From JBGPYB01 sp041493035 (GTDB lineage Bacteria > Acidobacteriota > Vicinamibacteria > Fen-336), in assembly GCA_041493035.1 (NCBI GenBank), contig JBGPYB010000016.1, positions 1-44,598 of the forward strand: a stretch of 44,598 nucleotides of DNA. The letters run 5' to 3'. The translations under genes and the position numbers were made by a program. Under the pieces are notes generated by a model. That model had not been told where the DNA came from, did not search any database, and saw only the letters and a list, made by a program, of their open reading frames with translations. Position 1 is the first letter of the stretch, and each line of letters starts with the position of its first letter. Below are positions 1 to 9,225 of this stretch, one piece after another.

Positions 1-1703
1 TCCTCACGCTCCGCTCGAGGCGTTGGCGTCGGCTTGGGCGAGAGTCGCTCGTTCCTGTCGCCGATCGGCTGATCCGCCGGATCCTTCGTGCGCCCTGTCT
101 CGGGACGGCTGGTGGCGCCGGGCTCAGTAGTCGTGCGCCGACGCACATCCACGTCGCTTGGCGAAACGGGCTGCGCCTTGGGCAGGCCCGTGCGGGCTGG
201 GCGTAACGTGATGGCCTCGTCCTTGGGCATGGCCGTCCGCACGAGCGGGTTCGACCGGGGCGCCTCGGCCCGTCGCGCTGCCGGCTCTCCGAAGCGCACC
301 GGCGGCGCAGGGGGTGTGAGGCGTGCGACCACGGAGCGTTCCATCACTCGTGCCGGCGGCGTCGCCACGCTCGCCTGGCGACCGCCGACGATGCTTTCCC
401 GCCGCGGCTGGATCTGCGCCACGAACTGGGCGTTGACGGCGACGGGTGCCGAGCGGATCGCGGCCGCGGACACGATAACAGCGCTCTTGCCGAAGGATCG
501 CCCCTGGACGAACTCGTTCCTCGGGACCGCAGTGACCGCTCCCTGCACGCTCCTATTCACGTAGGTCACGTTGTTCACGTTGGTGATGTTGATGTTCGTG
601 ACGTTAACCTGGGTGATGTTCACGTTCTGGACATACCTGTGGCTGTGTGCGTAGGGCGGCACGTATACCTCGCGCGGCCCCAGAGCGAACCAGCCGACGC
701 CGTCGGTGATGGAGATGGCGGTGCTCCACGATCCGCCGCCGATGAACACGACGAGGGCGGGCGCGTAGACGGGTCGCGCGACGATCGTCCCCGGGCACCA
801 GCCCCAGACCCCCCGGATGTTGGCCCAGCGTCCGTAGTGGAACGGGGCGAAACCCCAGGAGCTGTCGTCGACCCACGTCCAGCCCCAGGGATAGACCCAG
901 GACCAGTGGCCCTGACGATAGGGCGCCCAGCCATTGCTCACGCGGGTCGGAATCCAAACGGCGCCGTACTCCGAGTCGTCGCGCCAGGTGCCGTTGTCGT
1001 CGAGGTCCGAGTAGCCGACCATGTTCCGCGAGACGTAGCGGCTGGAGGTCGAGCGCTCTTCGCGCCGGTCGCGTTCCTCGCACCAGTCTTCCCAGCCGTC
1101 GCTCCGCCGAGCGTCGCGAACGTCGTAACTCGGCGAGTCCGTGCCCGAGACGTACGCCGATTCACGGCTGCGAACCGAGAAGGCGGAGCCGCCGGCGGTG
1201 ACCTCGGCTTCGCCGTGGCGCACCGTCACGGTCGTCTCGTCGCCGTCTCGGCCGACGTCGATCCGGTACAGCCCCTCCTTCAGGAGCGAGATGGCGGCGT
1301 TGGGCGTGTCCACCTCCACCACTTCGTCCTCTTCGATGTGGTTCACGCGCACCGACACGGCACCGTCGGTGATCCGCATCTGTGCGGTGCGGTCGTCCAA
1401 GTTCAGGAAGGAGAACGCCGTTTCGGAGCCGAGCCTCACGATGCTTCCGCCGATATGGATCTCGCCCCGAGCGTCGCGGTCCGACCAGAGGTGGTCGCCG
1501 GTCGTGAAGGGGTAGTTGGTGCTCGCTTCCGTCCAATCGTCGATGCTGCCGGGCCGGAAGGAGATCGTCCCCTTCACGTAGTTGAGACGTGCGACGCGGC
1601 CGGGCGGGTCGTCGTCATCCCCTCGAGCGCCGGGAGCCGATCCAAGCGCCAAGGCGCCAACGAGCAACAGCAGCGACGCGTTACGCCATGCCACCAGCTT
1701 CAT
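1..1703 (-). CDS. Exported FecR/DUF6600-like protein, C-terminus beyond left edge
   Basis: The frame is open from an ATG at 1703 to the window edge without a stop, so the gene is partial (at least 567 codons). A GGGAGG ribosome site lies about 6 bases upstream of the ATG. The protein starts with a signal peptide (MKLVAWRN, hydrophobic core, then a GARG-type end). A FecR-like region follows (GDHLWSDRDARGEIHIGGS; later VRHGEAEVTAGGSAF), and then a tryptophan/tyrosine-rich stretch typical of DUF6600 proteins (WVYPWGWTWVDDSSWGFAPF). Next come Asn/Val/Thr-rich short repeats near bases 540-635 and a Pro/Arg/Ala-rich tail. The role is unknown; it is probably a periplasmic or surface protein. It is divergent from the gene at 1780 across 76 bp. 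Confidence 0.75.
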   Translation of the reverse strand, partial: MKLVAWRNASLLLLVGALALGSAPGARGDDDDPPGRVARLNYVKGTISFRPGSIDDWTEASTNYPFTTGDHLWSDRDARGEIHIGGSIVRLGSETAFSFLNLDDRTAQMRITDGAVSVRVNHIEEDEVVEVDTPNAAISLLKEGLYRIDVGRDGDETTVTVRHGEAEVTAGGSAFSVRSRESAYVSGTDSPSYDVRDARRSDGWEDWCEERDRREERSTSSRYVSRNMVGYSDLDDNGTWRDDSEYGAVWIPTRVSNGWAPYRQGHWSWVYPWGWTWVDDSSWGFAPFHYGRWANIRGVWGWCPGTIVARPVYAPALVVFIGGGSWSTAISITDGVGWFALGPREVYVPPYAHSHRYVQNVNITQVNVTNINITNVNNVTYVNRSVQGAVTAVPRNEFVQGRSFGKSAVIVSAAAIRSAPVAVNAQFVAQIQPRRESIVGGRQASVATPPARVMERSVVARLTPPAPPVRFGEPAARRAEAPRSNPLVRTAMPKDEAITLRPARTGLPKAQPVSPSDVDVRRRTTTEPGATSRPETGRTKDPADQPIGDRNERLSPKPTPTPRAERE

Positions 1704-1779
1704 TTCACCCTCCCAAGACCCCGACCAGAATACGCTCTTCATCTCGGGCTCGCCATAGGCTAGTCTCTCCGGGCGCCCC

Positions 1780-3000
1780 ATGAACCAGGATCGCCTGCGA
1801 TCGCTCGACGCGCTCCGAGGACTCACGATCCTCGTGATGATCTTCGTCAACGACCTCGCGGGGGTCGCCGGCGCGCCGCCGTGGATGAAGCACTTCTCTC
1901 CTCACCTGGGCGATGGCATGACGTTCGTCGACGTGGTTTTCCCGGCGTTTCTTTTCATCGTCGGGATGTCCATGCCGTTCTCGATCGGACGTCGCCTGGA
2001 TCGAGGGGAGCCTCGGCTCTTGGTCTGGCGCCACGTCCTCAGGCGGACCTTCGGGTTGCTGGCCATCGGCGTCCTCATGGTGAACGCCGACACCATGCCC
2101 GAGGGAAGCCTCCTCGGCCCCGCGCTCTGGGGGCTCCTCATGTACGTGGGAGTCTTCCTGGTCTGGGGCGCTGCTCCCAAGGCCTGGCCGCCCCGTCGTG
2201 TCACGGCTCTCCGGGCCGCCGGCATGGCCCTGCTCGTCGCGCTGGCGTTCCTCTACCGAGGAGACGGGGCGCCGGGTCTCATGGAGCTGCGCACGAAGTG
2301 GTGGGGGATCCTGGGCCTCATCGGCTGGGCCTATCTGGTCGCCTCGGCTGTCTACATCGGTTTTCGCAAGGACCTGGCCGCGGTCATCGGGACGATCCCG
2401 CTTCTCTACTGTGTCTACGTCGCTCACGCCGCGGGCTTCTTCTCGGGATGGTGGGTCTCTCGCTTCGTCGAGATCGGTCCAATGCTGGGCTCCCACGCGG
2501 CCGTCGTCGTCTCCGGCGTGGCCCTCGGAATGGCGCTGGGGTCGGGCTCTCGGGTCCAGGGTCACTTCGGCCGACTGCGATGGGCGATCCTGTACGCCGT
2601 GGCCCTGGCGGCGTCGGCGCACTTGCTCCACGCGGCCCACGACGTGCACCGGATGTTCATCGCCAACAAGATCCTCGCGACACCGCCTTGGTGCCTTTGG
2701 AGTTCGGCCATCACCGTGGCCGTCTGGATCGCGCTCTATGGCCTGATCGACGTGAAGCAGCAGGGGCGCTGGGCTGCATTTCTCGAGCCCGCAGGCCAGA
2801 ATCCCCTCACGGCCTACGTCCTCGCGCCGATCTTCGATTCCCTCTTCACCCTCTCCGCGGAGGCCGCCCACGTGCCCAACCTCTATGCCGAGTTGGGTAC
2901 CCGCTTCTCGACGGGGCTCGTGCGCTCGGCTCTCTTCGCCCTCTTCGTCGTCTGGCTGACGGGGAGACTAAGACGTAGTGGCGTCCAATTGAGTCTTTAG
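1780..3000 (+). CDS. Membrane acyltransferase, DUF5009/HGSNAT-like (COG4299)
   Basis: 406 residues, polytopic, with roughly ten hydrophobic segments. The N-terminus SLDALRGLTILVMIFVND followed by FVDVVFPAFLFIVGMSMPF is the signature of the COG4299 family related to heparan-alpha-glucosaminide N-acetyltransferase. A His in MKHFSPHLGDG lies where the acetyl-accepting His of that family is expected. Characterised relatives move an acetyl group from cytosolic acetyl-CoA across the membrane onto an amino sugar; the substrate here is not known. The stop is followed three bases later by the start of the GH9 glycosidase, so the two are probably co-transcribed and may act on the same saccharide. Confidence 0.8.
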   Translation: MNQDRLRSLDALRGLTILVMIFVNDLAGVAGAPPWMKHFSPHLGDGMTFVDVVFPAFLFIVGMSMPFSIGRRLDRGEPRLLVWRHVLRRTFGLLAIGVLMVNADTMPEGSLLGPALWGLLMYVGVFLVWGAAPKAWPPRRVTALRAAGMALLVALAFLYRGDGAPGLMELRTKWWGILGLIGWAYLVASAVYIGFRKDLAAVIGTIPLLYCVYVAHAAGFFSGWWVSRFVEIGPMLGSHAAVVVSGVALGMALGSGSRVQGHFGRLRWAILYAVALAASAHLLHAAHDVHRMFIANKILATPPWCLWSSAITVAVWIALYGLIDVKQQGRWAAFLEPAGQNPLTAYVLAPIFDSLFTLSAEAAHVPNLYAELGTRFSTGLVRSALFALFVVWLTGRLRRSGVQLSL

Positions 3001-3003
3001 CTC

Positions 3004-4842
3004 ATGAAAGAAACCGCTGCCGCTTCCCTTCTTGTGGGTTCGCTCCTGAGCGGCTCGGCCCATGCTGAGCCTCCGATACGAGTCCTCACCAACCACGTCG
3101 GCTATGCCGCCCTTGGACCCAAGCACGCCGTCATCCTCGGCTCTTCGTCCGACCGCGTCGTCGGTTGCGTCCTGAAAGACGCCGCGACCGACAAGGAAGC
3201 TCTGGCCCTCGCGCCCAAGGATGTGGGCGCGGTGAAGAGATGGAGGGACTGGCGGTTCTGGACCGTCGATTTCGACGCCGTCACCACCGAGGGTGCCTAC
3301 GTCATCGAATGCGCGTCGACCGTCGGGACCGCGCGCTCGTTCCCCTTCCCCGTCGAAAAGAACGTTCTCGAGAGGAACACGCTCTCGAGCGTCCTCTACT
3401 ACTTGAAGGGCCAGCGCTCCTCGGGGCTCTTGGACAAGGCCGACCGAAAGCTCGGTCTCGAGGGTCGCGACGGCCCGACGAAAGACCTCCACGGCGGCTG
3501 GTTCGACGCCACCGGAGACTACGGGAAGCACCTGTCTCATCTTTCGTTCTCGACCTACTTCAACCCGCAGCAGATCCCCCTGGCGGCTTGGAGCCTCTTC
3601 ACCGCCCACGCGAGATTGGTCGAGCGGAACGATCCCAATTTCAGGCAGTACAAGATCCGGCTCCTCGACGAAGCTGTCTTCGGCGCGGACTACCTGGTGC
3701 GGGCGCGAGAGCCCCAGGGCTCCTTCTATCGCTCGGTGTCGGGTCCGGGTCCCGAGAAGCGGCCCGAGGATCGCCGCGTCGGCGTCGACGCACGGGGCAT
3801 GCAGGTCAAGACGAAGACCAGCGATTCGAGCTCCGCGGGGCGAGTCGACGCCTCCATGGCACTGCCGGCCTACGAGGTCGGCTACCGTGCCGGCGGAGGT
3901 CTGGCCATCGCGGCGCTGGCCATGGCCGCCGCCTCCAAGGAAGCCGGGGACTTCGGCAGCGCCGACTATCTCGCGGCGGCCGAAGGCGCCTTCGCCTTTC
4001 TCGAGGCAAACAACCTTCGCTTCACCAACGATGGCAAGGAAAACATCGTCGACGATTACTGCGCTCTCACCGCGGCCACGGAGCTGTACAAAGTGACCCA
4101 TCGGGCGACGCACAAAGCCGCGGCCGACCGTCGCGCCGCGAGCCTCGTCGCGCGGCTCACGACCCGTGGCTCCCACAAGAACTACTGGCGTGCCGATGAC
4201 GGTGACCGGCCCTTCTTCCACGCCGCCGACGCCGGTCTTCCGGTCGTCAGCCTGCTCGACTATGTCGACATTGCCGACGCCGCTGTTAGGCCAGGCGTTC
4301 TCGATGCGGTGCGAAGGGCCATGACCTTCGAGCTGGAGGTCACCGCTGAGGTCGCCAACCCCTTCGGCTACGCCCGACAGCTCGTCCAGAGCAAGACCGG
4401 AGCCCGCCGCACCAGCTTCTTCTTTCCCCACGACACCGAGACGGCCCCCTGGTGGCAGGGAGAGAACGCTCGTCTCGGCTCGCTCGCCACGGCAGCGATC
4501 CTCGCCGCCCAGCGGTTCAGGGGCGACAAGAGCTTCCACGACGCGCTTCAGTCCTACGCCACGAGCCAGCTCGACTGGATTCTCGGACTGAACCCCTTCG
4601 ACGCCTCGATGCTCCACGGCGCAGGGCGGAACAATCCTCCCTACCGCTTCTTCGACTCGTACGAGTACACGAACGCACCCGGCGGCATCTGCAACGGCAT
4701 CACCGCGGGTTTCCGCGACGAGGAAGACATCGACTTCAACCTCACTGTTGCGGAAACGGGCGCCGACGACGACTGGCGCTGGGGAGAGCAGTGGCTCCCC
4801 CATGCCTCGTGGTTTCTCCTCGCTGTTGCGGCGCGAGAATGA
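3004..4842 (+). CDS. Glycoside hydrolase family 9 enzyme (cellulase-like)
   Basis: 612 residues with a signal peptide (MKETAAASLLVGSLLSGSAHA), so it is exported. An N-terminal Ig-like CelD_N domain (RVLTNHVGYA, about residues 25-110) precedes an (alpha/alpha)6 GH9 catalytic domain. The catalytic-base region is GGWFDATGDYGKH (about residues 161-173). The histidine-region equivalent is GLNPFDASMLHGAGRNNPPY, and the acid-region Glu is probably in DEEDIDFN near the C-terminus. GH9 enzymes are inverting endo-glucanases, or exo-acting glucosidases/glucosaminidases when coupled to a CelD_N domain; the exact substrate cannot be read from sequence. It lies 3 bp behind the membrane acyltransferase gene. 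Confidence 0.88.
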   Translation: MKETAAASLLVGSLLSGSAHAEPPIRVLTNHVGYAALGPKHAVILGSSSDRVVGCVLKDAATDKEALALAPKDVGAVKRWRDWRFWTVDFDAVTTEGAYVIECASTVGTARSFPFPVEKNVLERNTLSSVLYYLKGQRSSGLLDKADRKLGLEGRDGPTKDLHGGWFDATGDYGKHLSHLSFSTYFNPQQIPLAAWSLFTAHARLVERNDPNFRQYKIRLLDEAVFGADYLVRAREPQGSFYRSVSGPGPEKRPEDRRVGVDARGMQVKTKTSDSSSAGRVDASMALPAYEVGYRAGGGLAIAALAMAAASKEAGDFGSADYLAAAEGAFAFLEANNLRFTNDGKENIVDDYCALTAATELYKVTHRATHKAAADRRAASLVARLTTRGSHKNYWRADDGDRPFFHAADAGLPVVSLLDYVDIADAAVRPGVLDAVRRAMTFELEVTAEVANPFGYARQLVQSKTGARRTSFFFPHDTETAPWWQGENARLGSLATAAILAAQRFRGDKSFHDALQSYATSQLDWILGLNPFDASMLHGAGRNNPPYRFFDSYEYTNAPGGICNGITAGFRDEEDIDFNLTVAETGADDDWRWGEQWLPHASWFLLAVAARE

Positions 4843-4885
4843 TGAGCCCACGCTGCTTCGACCCAGGGGTGCTAGGCTCTAGCCG

Positions 4886-5437
4886 ATGCGGATTGCATGC
4901 CCGAGTTGCGGAATCGCCTTCGATCTGGACGACGATGACCGGCGGAGCGCCGCCCGCACGACGTGCCCGCGCTGCGGCCGCGCCGTCGTCGCCCGCGCGG
5001 CTCGCATCGACGGTCCGCGCAGCGGGTCCGAGACCGTTCCCCTGGAGGCCGTCACCGATCCGGTCTTGGAGCCGGTCGACGAGAAGGCGGCGCCCGCCCA
5101 ACGCGTACCCGTGGCCGTGTCGTCGGGCCGACGGGTGTCCCTCGCCGTTCTCAGTGGCTCCCAGGCCGGCGATGTCTTTCTCCTCGACCGCTCGCGCGTC
5201 GTCATCGGCCGCAAGGGAGGCGGCATGGGCGCCGACATCGAGATCGACGACGGACAGGTCTCCCGTGCCCACGCGGCGGTCGAGTCTCACGGCAGCAAGG
5301 TGGTCCTACAGGATCTGGGAAGCAGCAACGGCACGTTCGCGGGGGAAGAGCAGGTCGAATCCGTGGAGCTGGCCGACCGCGACGAGTTTCGCGTCGGAAA
5401 CACGCGCCTCATGCTGATCGTCGCCGAGAGCGACTGA
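4886..5437 (+). CDS. Zinc-ribbon/FHA domain protein
   Basis: 183 residues. The N-terminus carries a two-CxxC zinc ribbon (CPSCGIAFDL... CPRCG, residues 5-32) of the MJ0042-finger type. After an acidic linker comes an FHA domain (about residues 85-180) with the diagnostic GR, VSRAHAAV and DLGSSNGTF motifs that bind phosphothreonine. FHA proteins read out Ser/Thr kinase signalling. A transmembrane Ser/Thr kinase is encoded 1.3 kb downstream on the opposite strand and is a plausible but unproven partner. Confidence 0.85.
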   Translation: MRIACPSCGIAFDLDDDDRRSAARTTCPRCGRAVVARAARIDGPRSGSETVPLEAVTDPVLEPVDEKAAPAQRVPVAVSSGRRVSLAVLSGSQAGDVFLLDRSRVVIGRKGGGMGADIEIDDGQVSRAHAAVESHGSKVVLQDLGSSNGTFAGEEQVESVELADRDEFRVGNTRLMLIVAESD

Positions 5438-5481
5438 GCCGCGGGTCCTGAGCAACGACCCGCGTGATAGGCTGCGCCTCC

Positions 5482-6675
5482 ATGAGAACGGTTGCAGTGC
5501 TTGCCATGAGTCTCCTGCTGCAAGGCGCTCGCAGCTCGGCCGAAGACGAAAGAGCTCAGTACCCTCCCTACCTCGCGAATTCCTACTTCGACGTTGGCAT
5601 CGCCTACATCGACTACCCGTTCTCCGAGCGCCAACTGGAGCCCGGATTCCAGGCGGGGGCGATCGAGATCCCGCGTGTCGGCGGGCGCCTGGTCCTTCTG
5701 GGGCATCGGTTCACCGAGCGCCTCGCGGCTCAGTTCGTCTACATGCGCCCCGCCCAGTGGGTCAAGTACGACGACGTCAACGGCGTTCCCGGCGCGCGCT
5801 CCGTCTGGATGAACATCGGAGGATTGACTGTTCGAGGGACGGCGCCCCTCGGCGGGCCGCTGTCGATCGACGCCGAGGCGGGCGTTGGCGTCGTGACGCG
5901 ACACGGCTTCCTGGTGGACGGAGTTCCCGCCGTCAAGGATGCGAGCTACTGGACCCTGCTGCTGGGAGGTGGGCTGCGGTATCGCCTGAACGAATCCTGG
6001 GACCTCGGCGCGAATGCGACCTACTCCCCTTCCAACGCGAAGGTGAGGCAGCCCCACACGCTCGTCCTCTCAGCGGGCTTCTCGCGCACCCTGCGGCCCC
6101 TCTCGGAGGAACGCGTCAGGGAGGACTCGCAATCGGGCTTCGTCTTTCCGAGGAACCTCCTGCAGTTGGGCTATTCCACGGACTTCGCGGGCTTTCGCGT
6201 CAATTCCTTCGTGTCGGGAGGCGGTGTGCCGATCTTCTGGGGTGGCCTCGCCCAGGTGCAGCACGGCCTCACGGTCCGCTATCAACGCAACGTGTTTCAC
6301 ACGCGGAGGGTGTTCTCATTCGATCTGGGGGCGAGCGTTTCGAATTGGAAGAGCCGCTTCGACGGAGCAAGGTTCTACACGGCATCGCTGTTCCCTGAGT
6401 TCAGGTTTACGCCCCTGCACCTCGGAGCGGCCGATCTCTATTTCAACTATTCCCTCGCGGCGCCTACGTCCATCTCCAGGGTCTCCATCGACGGGAACGA
6501 CACGGGCAGGCACTTCACCTTCCAGGACTTCATGGGGATGGGGATCTACGCGGGCAAGGACCGGCACCTCAATGCCGAGATCCAGATCGGTCACTATTCG
6601 AATGGGAACCTCTTCCCGCAGAACGCGGGCGTATCGATCCCGCTCACCTTCATGCTGGGCTACACGTTCCACTGA
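5482..6675 (+). CDS. Outer-membrane beta-barrel with PagL-like (lipid A deacylase) C-terminus
   Basis: The ATG at 5482 is preferred because it opens a signal peptide (MRTVAVLAMSLLLQGARSSA); a GTG six codons upstream would add polar residues before it. The mature part alternates in the way of transmembrane beta-strands and ends in an aromatic residue (LGYTFH), as outer-membrane barrels do. The last 60 residues (HLNAEIQIGHYSNGNLF..N.GVSIP) match the PagL family, whose catalytic His-Ser pair sits in an HxSN motif. PagL removes a 3-O acyl chain from lipid A. At 397 residues it is about twice the length of PagL, the extra N-terminal half also looking barrel-like, so a two-part barrel or a new function is possible. 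Confidence 0.6.
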   Translation: MRTVAVLAMSLLLQGARSSAEDERAQYPPYLANSYFDVGIAYIDYPFSERQLEPGFQAGAIEIPRVGGRLVLLGHRFTERLAAQFVYMRPAQWVKYDDVNGVPGARSVWMNIGGLTVRGTAPLGGPLSIDAEAGVGVVTRHGFLVDGVPAVKDASYWTLLLGGGLRYRLNESWDLGANATYSPSNAKVRQPHTLVLSAGFSRTLRPLSEERVREDSQSGFVFPRNLLQLGYSTDFAGFRVNSFVSGGGVPIFWGGLAQVQHGLTVRYQRNVFHTRRVFSFDLGASVSNWKSRFDGARFYTASLFPEFRFTPLHLGAADLYFNYSLAAPTSISRVSIDGNDTGRHFTFQDFMGMGIYAGKDRHLNAEIQIGHYSNGNLFPQNAGVSIPLTFMLGYTFH

Positions 6676-6683
6676 CTACGGTG

Positions 6684-6698
6684 GCTGCCGCGGGCAGC
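6684..6698. terminator. Possible hairpin between converging genes
   Basis: GCTGCC-GCG-GGCAGC is a perfect 6-bp stem lying between the end of the PagL-like gene and the stop codon of the kinase gene, which overlaps its right arm. There is no T tract on either side, so it is at best a weak bidirectional terminator or processing site. Confidence 0.25.
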
Positions 6699-9118
6699 TA
6701 CTTCCAGGCGACCTGGTTGCGGCACACGTCCCCCTTGGGAGACGAGATCGAGGCCTCGAGGTTCCATGAGGTCACGCCTTCTTCCCAGACGCCCGTCACG
6801 TCGACGAGAAGCAGCGCCTGCCTCCCGGAGACCTCGCGAGTCGGGGGCGTCGCCGGCCTCGTCGCACGAACACCGTTCGTCGTCGTCGTCAGAGCGAGAT
6901 CGCGAATCTTGATGGTCTTGTCTCCGTCGTTGAGCAGGAAGATCTTCAGGCTGTAGTTCTCACCGACGCGCACCGCGGCCGGCGTCGGATCGAACCGGAT
7001 GCGGCAGAGGAAATCCGGGTTCACGTTCACGTCCTCGGTGTCGAAGCCCGCCGGCCCCTTCTTCTGCCCGCCGCTCCTGGTCACCGTCTCTCCAGAGACG
7101 AAGGACTTTCGCGGCGGGAGCAACGAGACCGACTTGGTCGGCTCGGGAGTGGGCGTCTCGCGCGCCTGTGCCGCCGGCGGGAGCGTGGTGGGCGGCGGCG
7201 GCGTGGTGGACCGTCGTGACTGCTGCTGCCGGTCCGGAGACGCCTCGGCCGTCGCCTTCGTGGCATCGCGGGTCTGCGCCTCCGCGGAGCGGCGCGTCCG
7301 ATCGAAGGAGTCGCGCGCCTCGAGGAACCCCTGCGTCGCCACCGCGAACTCTCCCTTCGCCAGAAGTCCCTGCGCGTCGCGCTCCGTCGCCACCGCCTGA
7401 GCGAACCCCGGGGCCGACGAGGCTTGCGCTTTGTCCGCCTGAGCCTTGGCGCGCGCGGCGTCGCGCTGCGCCTCCTCGGCCTGCGACTGGAAGAAGCGGT
7501 TCAGCTTGGCCGAAAGCTCGGCGGCCACCGGATGCGTGGGATCGATCGCCAGGACGCGGCCGAGGGCGGCCGAGGCGGCGTCCATGTCACCCGCGTCGAA
7601 GCGGGCCTTGGCCTCGGCCGCGGCGCCGTCCAGGTCCTTCAGAAAGGTCTGGGCAGCCTCCTTGATCTTGCGCGCCTCTGGATTCCCCGGCGACAGCTTC
7701 AGCGCGCCGTCGGCCTGGGCGATGGCGCTCGAGTACTTCTTGTCGTCCAGGTCCCTCTTCGCCAGCTCGACGTGGGTGAAGACAAGATCGTTGGTCAACG
7801 CACCGACCCGTGAGTCCGATCCCGAGGGAGTGGGCGATGCGGAGCCGCCGATCCCGGGCAAGAGGAAGTACGCCCCGGCTCCGATCGCCGCCACGAACAA
7901 GATCCCGCCCAGGATGATCGGGAGGGGGCTCGATCTTACCGTTGCCGGCCGTGGCGGTCCCGACGCGGGCGTGGACCGGACGGGCCGGGCGGCGGTTGAC
8001 GTGACAGTCCTGGGCGGCAGCTTCGGCGGCAAGGAGCTGGGTGGGCTCGGAGCCGGCGCCGGCGCAGGAAGGCTGGCTGGGGCCACCGTGGGCCTGGCTG
8101 TCGCAAGCGTTGGCGACGGCGCGGGCGGTCCCGACCGAGGCTTGGAACCCACCGCGACCGTCCCCTCGGCGAGCTGCTGGTTCGAGGGGATGGGCGGACC
8201 GACCTTGGCCGGGATGCTCTTGAAGCTGTCGCCGGCCGACTTGGGTGCCGCGAGGCCCGCCGCCGCCTCGGCCTCGAGGGTCGAGGCGCCACGCCCTTCC
8301 TTGATGGCCCGCCGCGCGAGGGCCAGAGCCTCACGCAGCTCGCCGGCGTTCCGGTAGCGCTTCTTCCGGTCCTTCGCCATCGCGGTCTCGACGACCTCGA
8401 TGAGGATCGCGGGGAGGTCGGGATTCCAGTTGCGCACGGGCTCGGGCTGCTTGTTCACCACCTGGAACAGAACGGCGTGGGCCGAGTCGCCGTCGAAGGG
8501 TTTGTGGTTGCTGAGCAGCTCGTAGAAGACGGCACCGATGGAGAAAACGTCCGAGGACAACTCGACCTTGTCTCCCAGCACCTGCTCCGGGGACATGTAG
8601 TGCGGCGTCCCCATCACGGTGCCCGTGCGCGTCATTTCGGAGCCGCCCAGGCGCGCCAAGCCGAAGTCCAGGATCTTCACCTGGCCGTTGGGCTGCACGT
8701 GGAGGTTGCCGGGCTTCAGGTCGCGATGGATGACCTCGCGGGAGTGGGCGAAGGCCAGCCCGTCACAGATCTGCTCCATGATGTCGAGCTTGTCGTCGAG
8801 GGTCGGAAGAAGGTCCTCCTGGCCGATGAGATTGCGGAGGTCCGCTCCCTCGAGGAGCTCCATGGCCATGTAGATGGTCCCCTGCTCCTCCCCGTAGTCG
8901 AAGACCGTGATGATGTTGGGGTGGTTCAGGCGAGCCGCCGCCTGCGCTTCGCGGTGGAAGCGCTGGCGCAGGTCGTTGTCGGAGCCGAGGCTGGCCGAGA
9001 TCGTCTTGATGGCGACCTCGCGCCCGAGGACCGGGTCGAAGGCCTTGAAGACCTCGCCCATGGCCCCGCGCCCGATTCGGCCGACGACTTTGTACTTTCC
9101 CAGTTGCTCGAAAGCCAT
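6698..9118 (-). CDS. Transmembrane Ser/Thr protein kinase with TPR-like region
   Basis: About 806 residues from the ATG at 9118; a GTG 14 codons upstream is possible but adds no family sequence. The kinase domain (about 1-270) has a glycine loop GRGAMGEVF, the ATP lysine in AIK (K38), catalytic HRDLKPGN (D133), DFG (D151) and GTPHYMSPEQ. A long Pro/Ala/Ser-rich linker leads to one membrane segment (PIILGGILFVAAIGAGAYF, about residues 400-425). Beyond it is an alpha-helical, TPR-like region and a C-terminal beta-rich domain, predicted extracytoplasmic. This is a Hanks-type receptor kinase; the ligand and targets are unknown. The FHA protein nearby is a candidate reader. Confidence 0.92.
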   Translation of the reverse strand: MAFEQLGKYKVVGRIGRGAMGEVFKAFDPVLGREVAIKTISASLGSDNDLRQRFHREAQAAARLNHPNIITVFDYGEEQGTIYMAMELLEGADLRNLIGQEDLLPTLDDKLDIMEQICDGLAFAHSREVIHRDLKPGNLHVQPNGQVKILDFGLARLGGSEMTRTGTVMGTPHYMSPEQVLGDKVELSSDVFSIGAVFYELLSNHKPFDGDSAHAVLFQVVNKQPEPVRNWNPDLPAILIEVVETAMAKDRKKRYRNAGELREALALARRAIKEGRGASTLEAEAAAGLAAPKSAGDSFKSIPAKVGPPIPSNQQLAEGTVAVGSKPRSGPPAPSPTLATARPTVAPASLPAPAPAPSPPSSLPPKLPPRTVTSTAARPVRSTPASGPPRPATVRSSPLPIILGGILFVAAIGAGAYFLLPGIGGSASPTPSGSDSRVGALTNDLVFTHVELAKRDLDDKKYSSAIAQADGALKLSPGNPEARKIKEAAQTFLKDLDGAAAEAKARFDAGDMDAASAALGRVLAIDPTHPVAAELSAKLNRFFQSQAEEAQRDAARAKAQADKAQASSAPGFAQAVATERDAQGLLAKGEFAVATQGFLEARDSFDRTRRSAEAQTRDATKATAEASPDRQQQSRRSTTPPPPTTLPPAAQARETPTPEPTKSVSLLPPRKSFVSGETVTRSGGQKKGPAGFDTEDVNVNPDFLCRIRFDPTPAAVRVGENYSLKIFLLNDGDKTIKIRDLALTTTTNGVRATRPATPPTREVSGRQALLLVDVTGVWEEGVTSWNLEASISSPKGDVCRNQVAWK

Positions 9119-9225
9119 GGCCCTGCTATTGAGAAAGGAGCCGAGGATATCACGCCGCACCCAAGCGGGATAGCCCGGCGCCGTTGCCGGTCGAGCGTGG
9201 GTCCGGTATCGTCTCGGCCAACCGA

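Noticed and set aside
639..1763. 374-codon plus-strand open frame at the left end
   Set aside because: Its translation has no signal or domain, whereas the opposite strand encodes a signal peptide, a FecR-like region and a DUF6600-like region in one continuous frame.
1705..2871. 388-codon minus-strand open frame opposite the acyltransferase gene
   Set aside because: Charged, Arg/Asp/Glu/Pro-rich translation without a domain, mirror of a hydrophobic membrane protein on the plus strand.
2968..4851. 627-codon open frame on the minus strand, antisense to the GH9 gene
   Set aside because: It is an antisense shadow produced by high GC at third positions; its translation is rich in Gly/Glu/Val with no recognisable domain, while the plus strand encodes a clear GH9 enzyme with a signal peptide.
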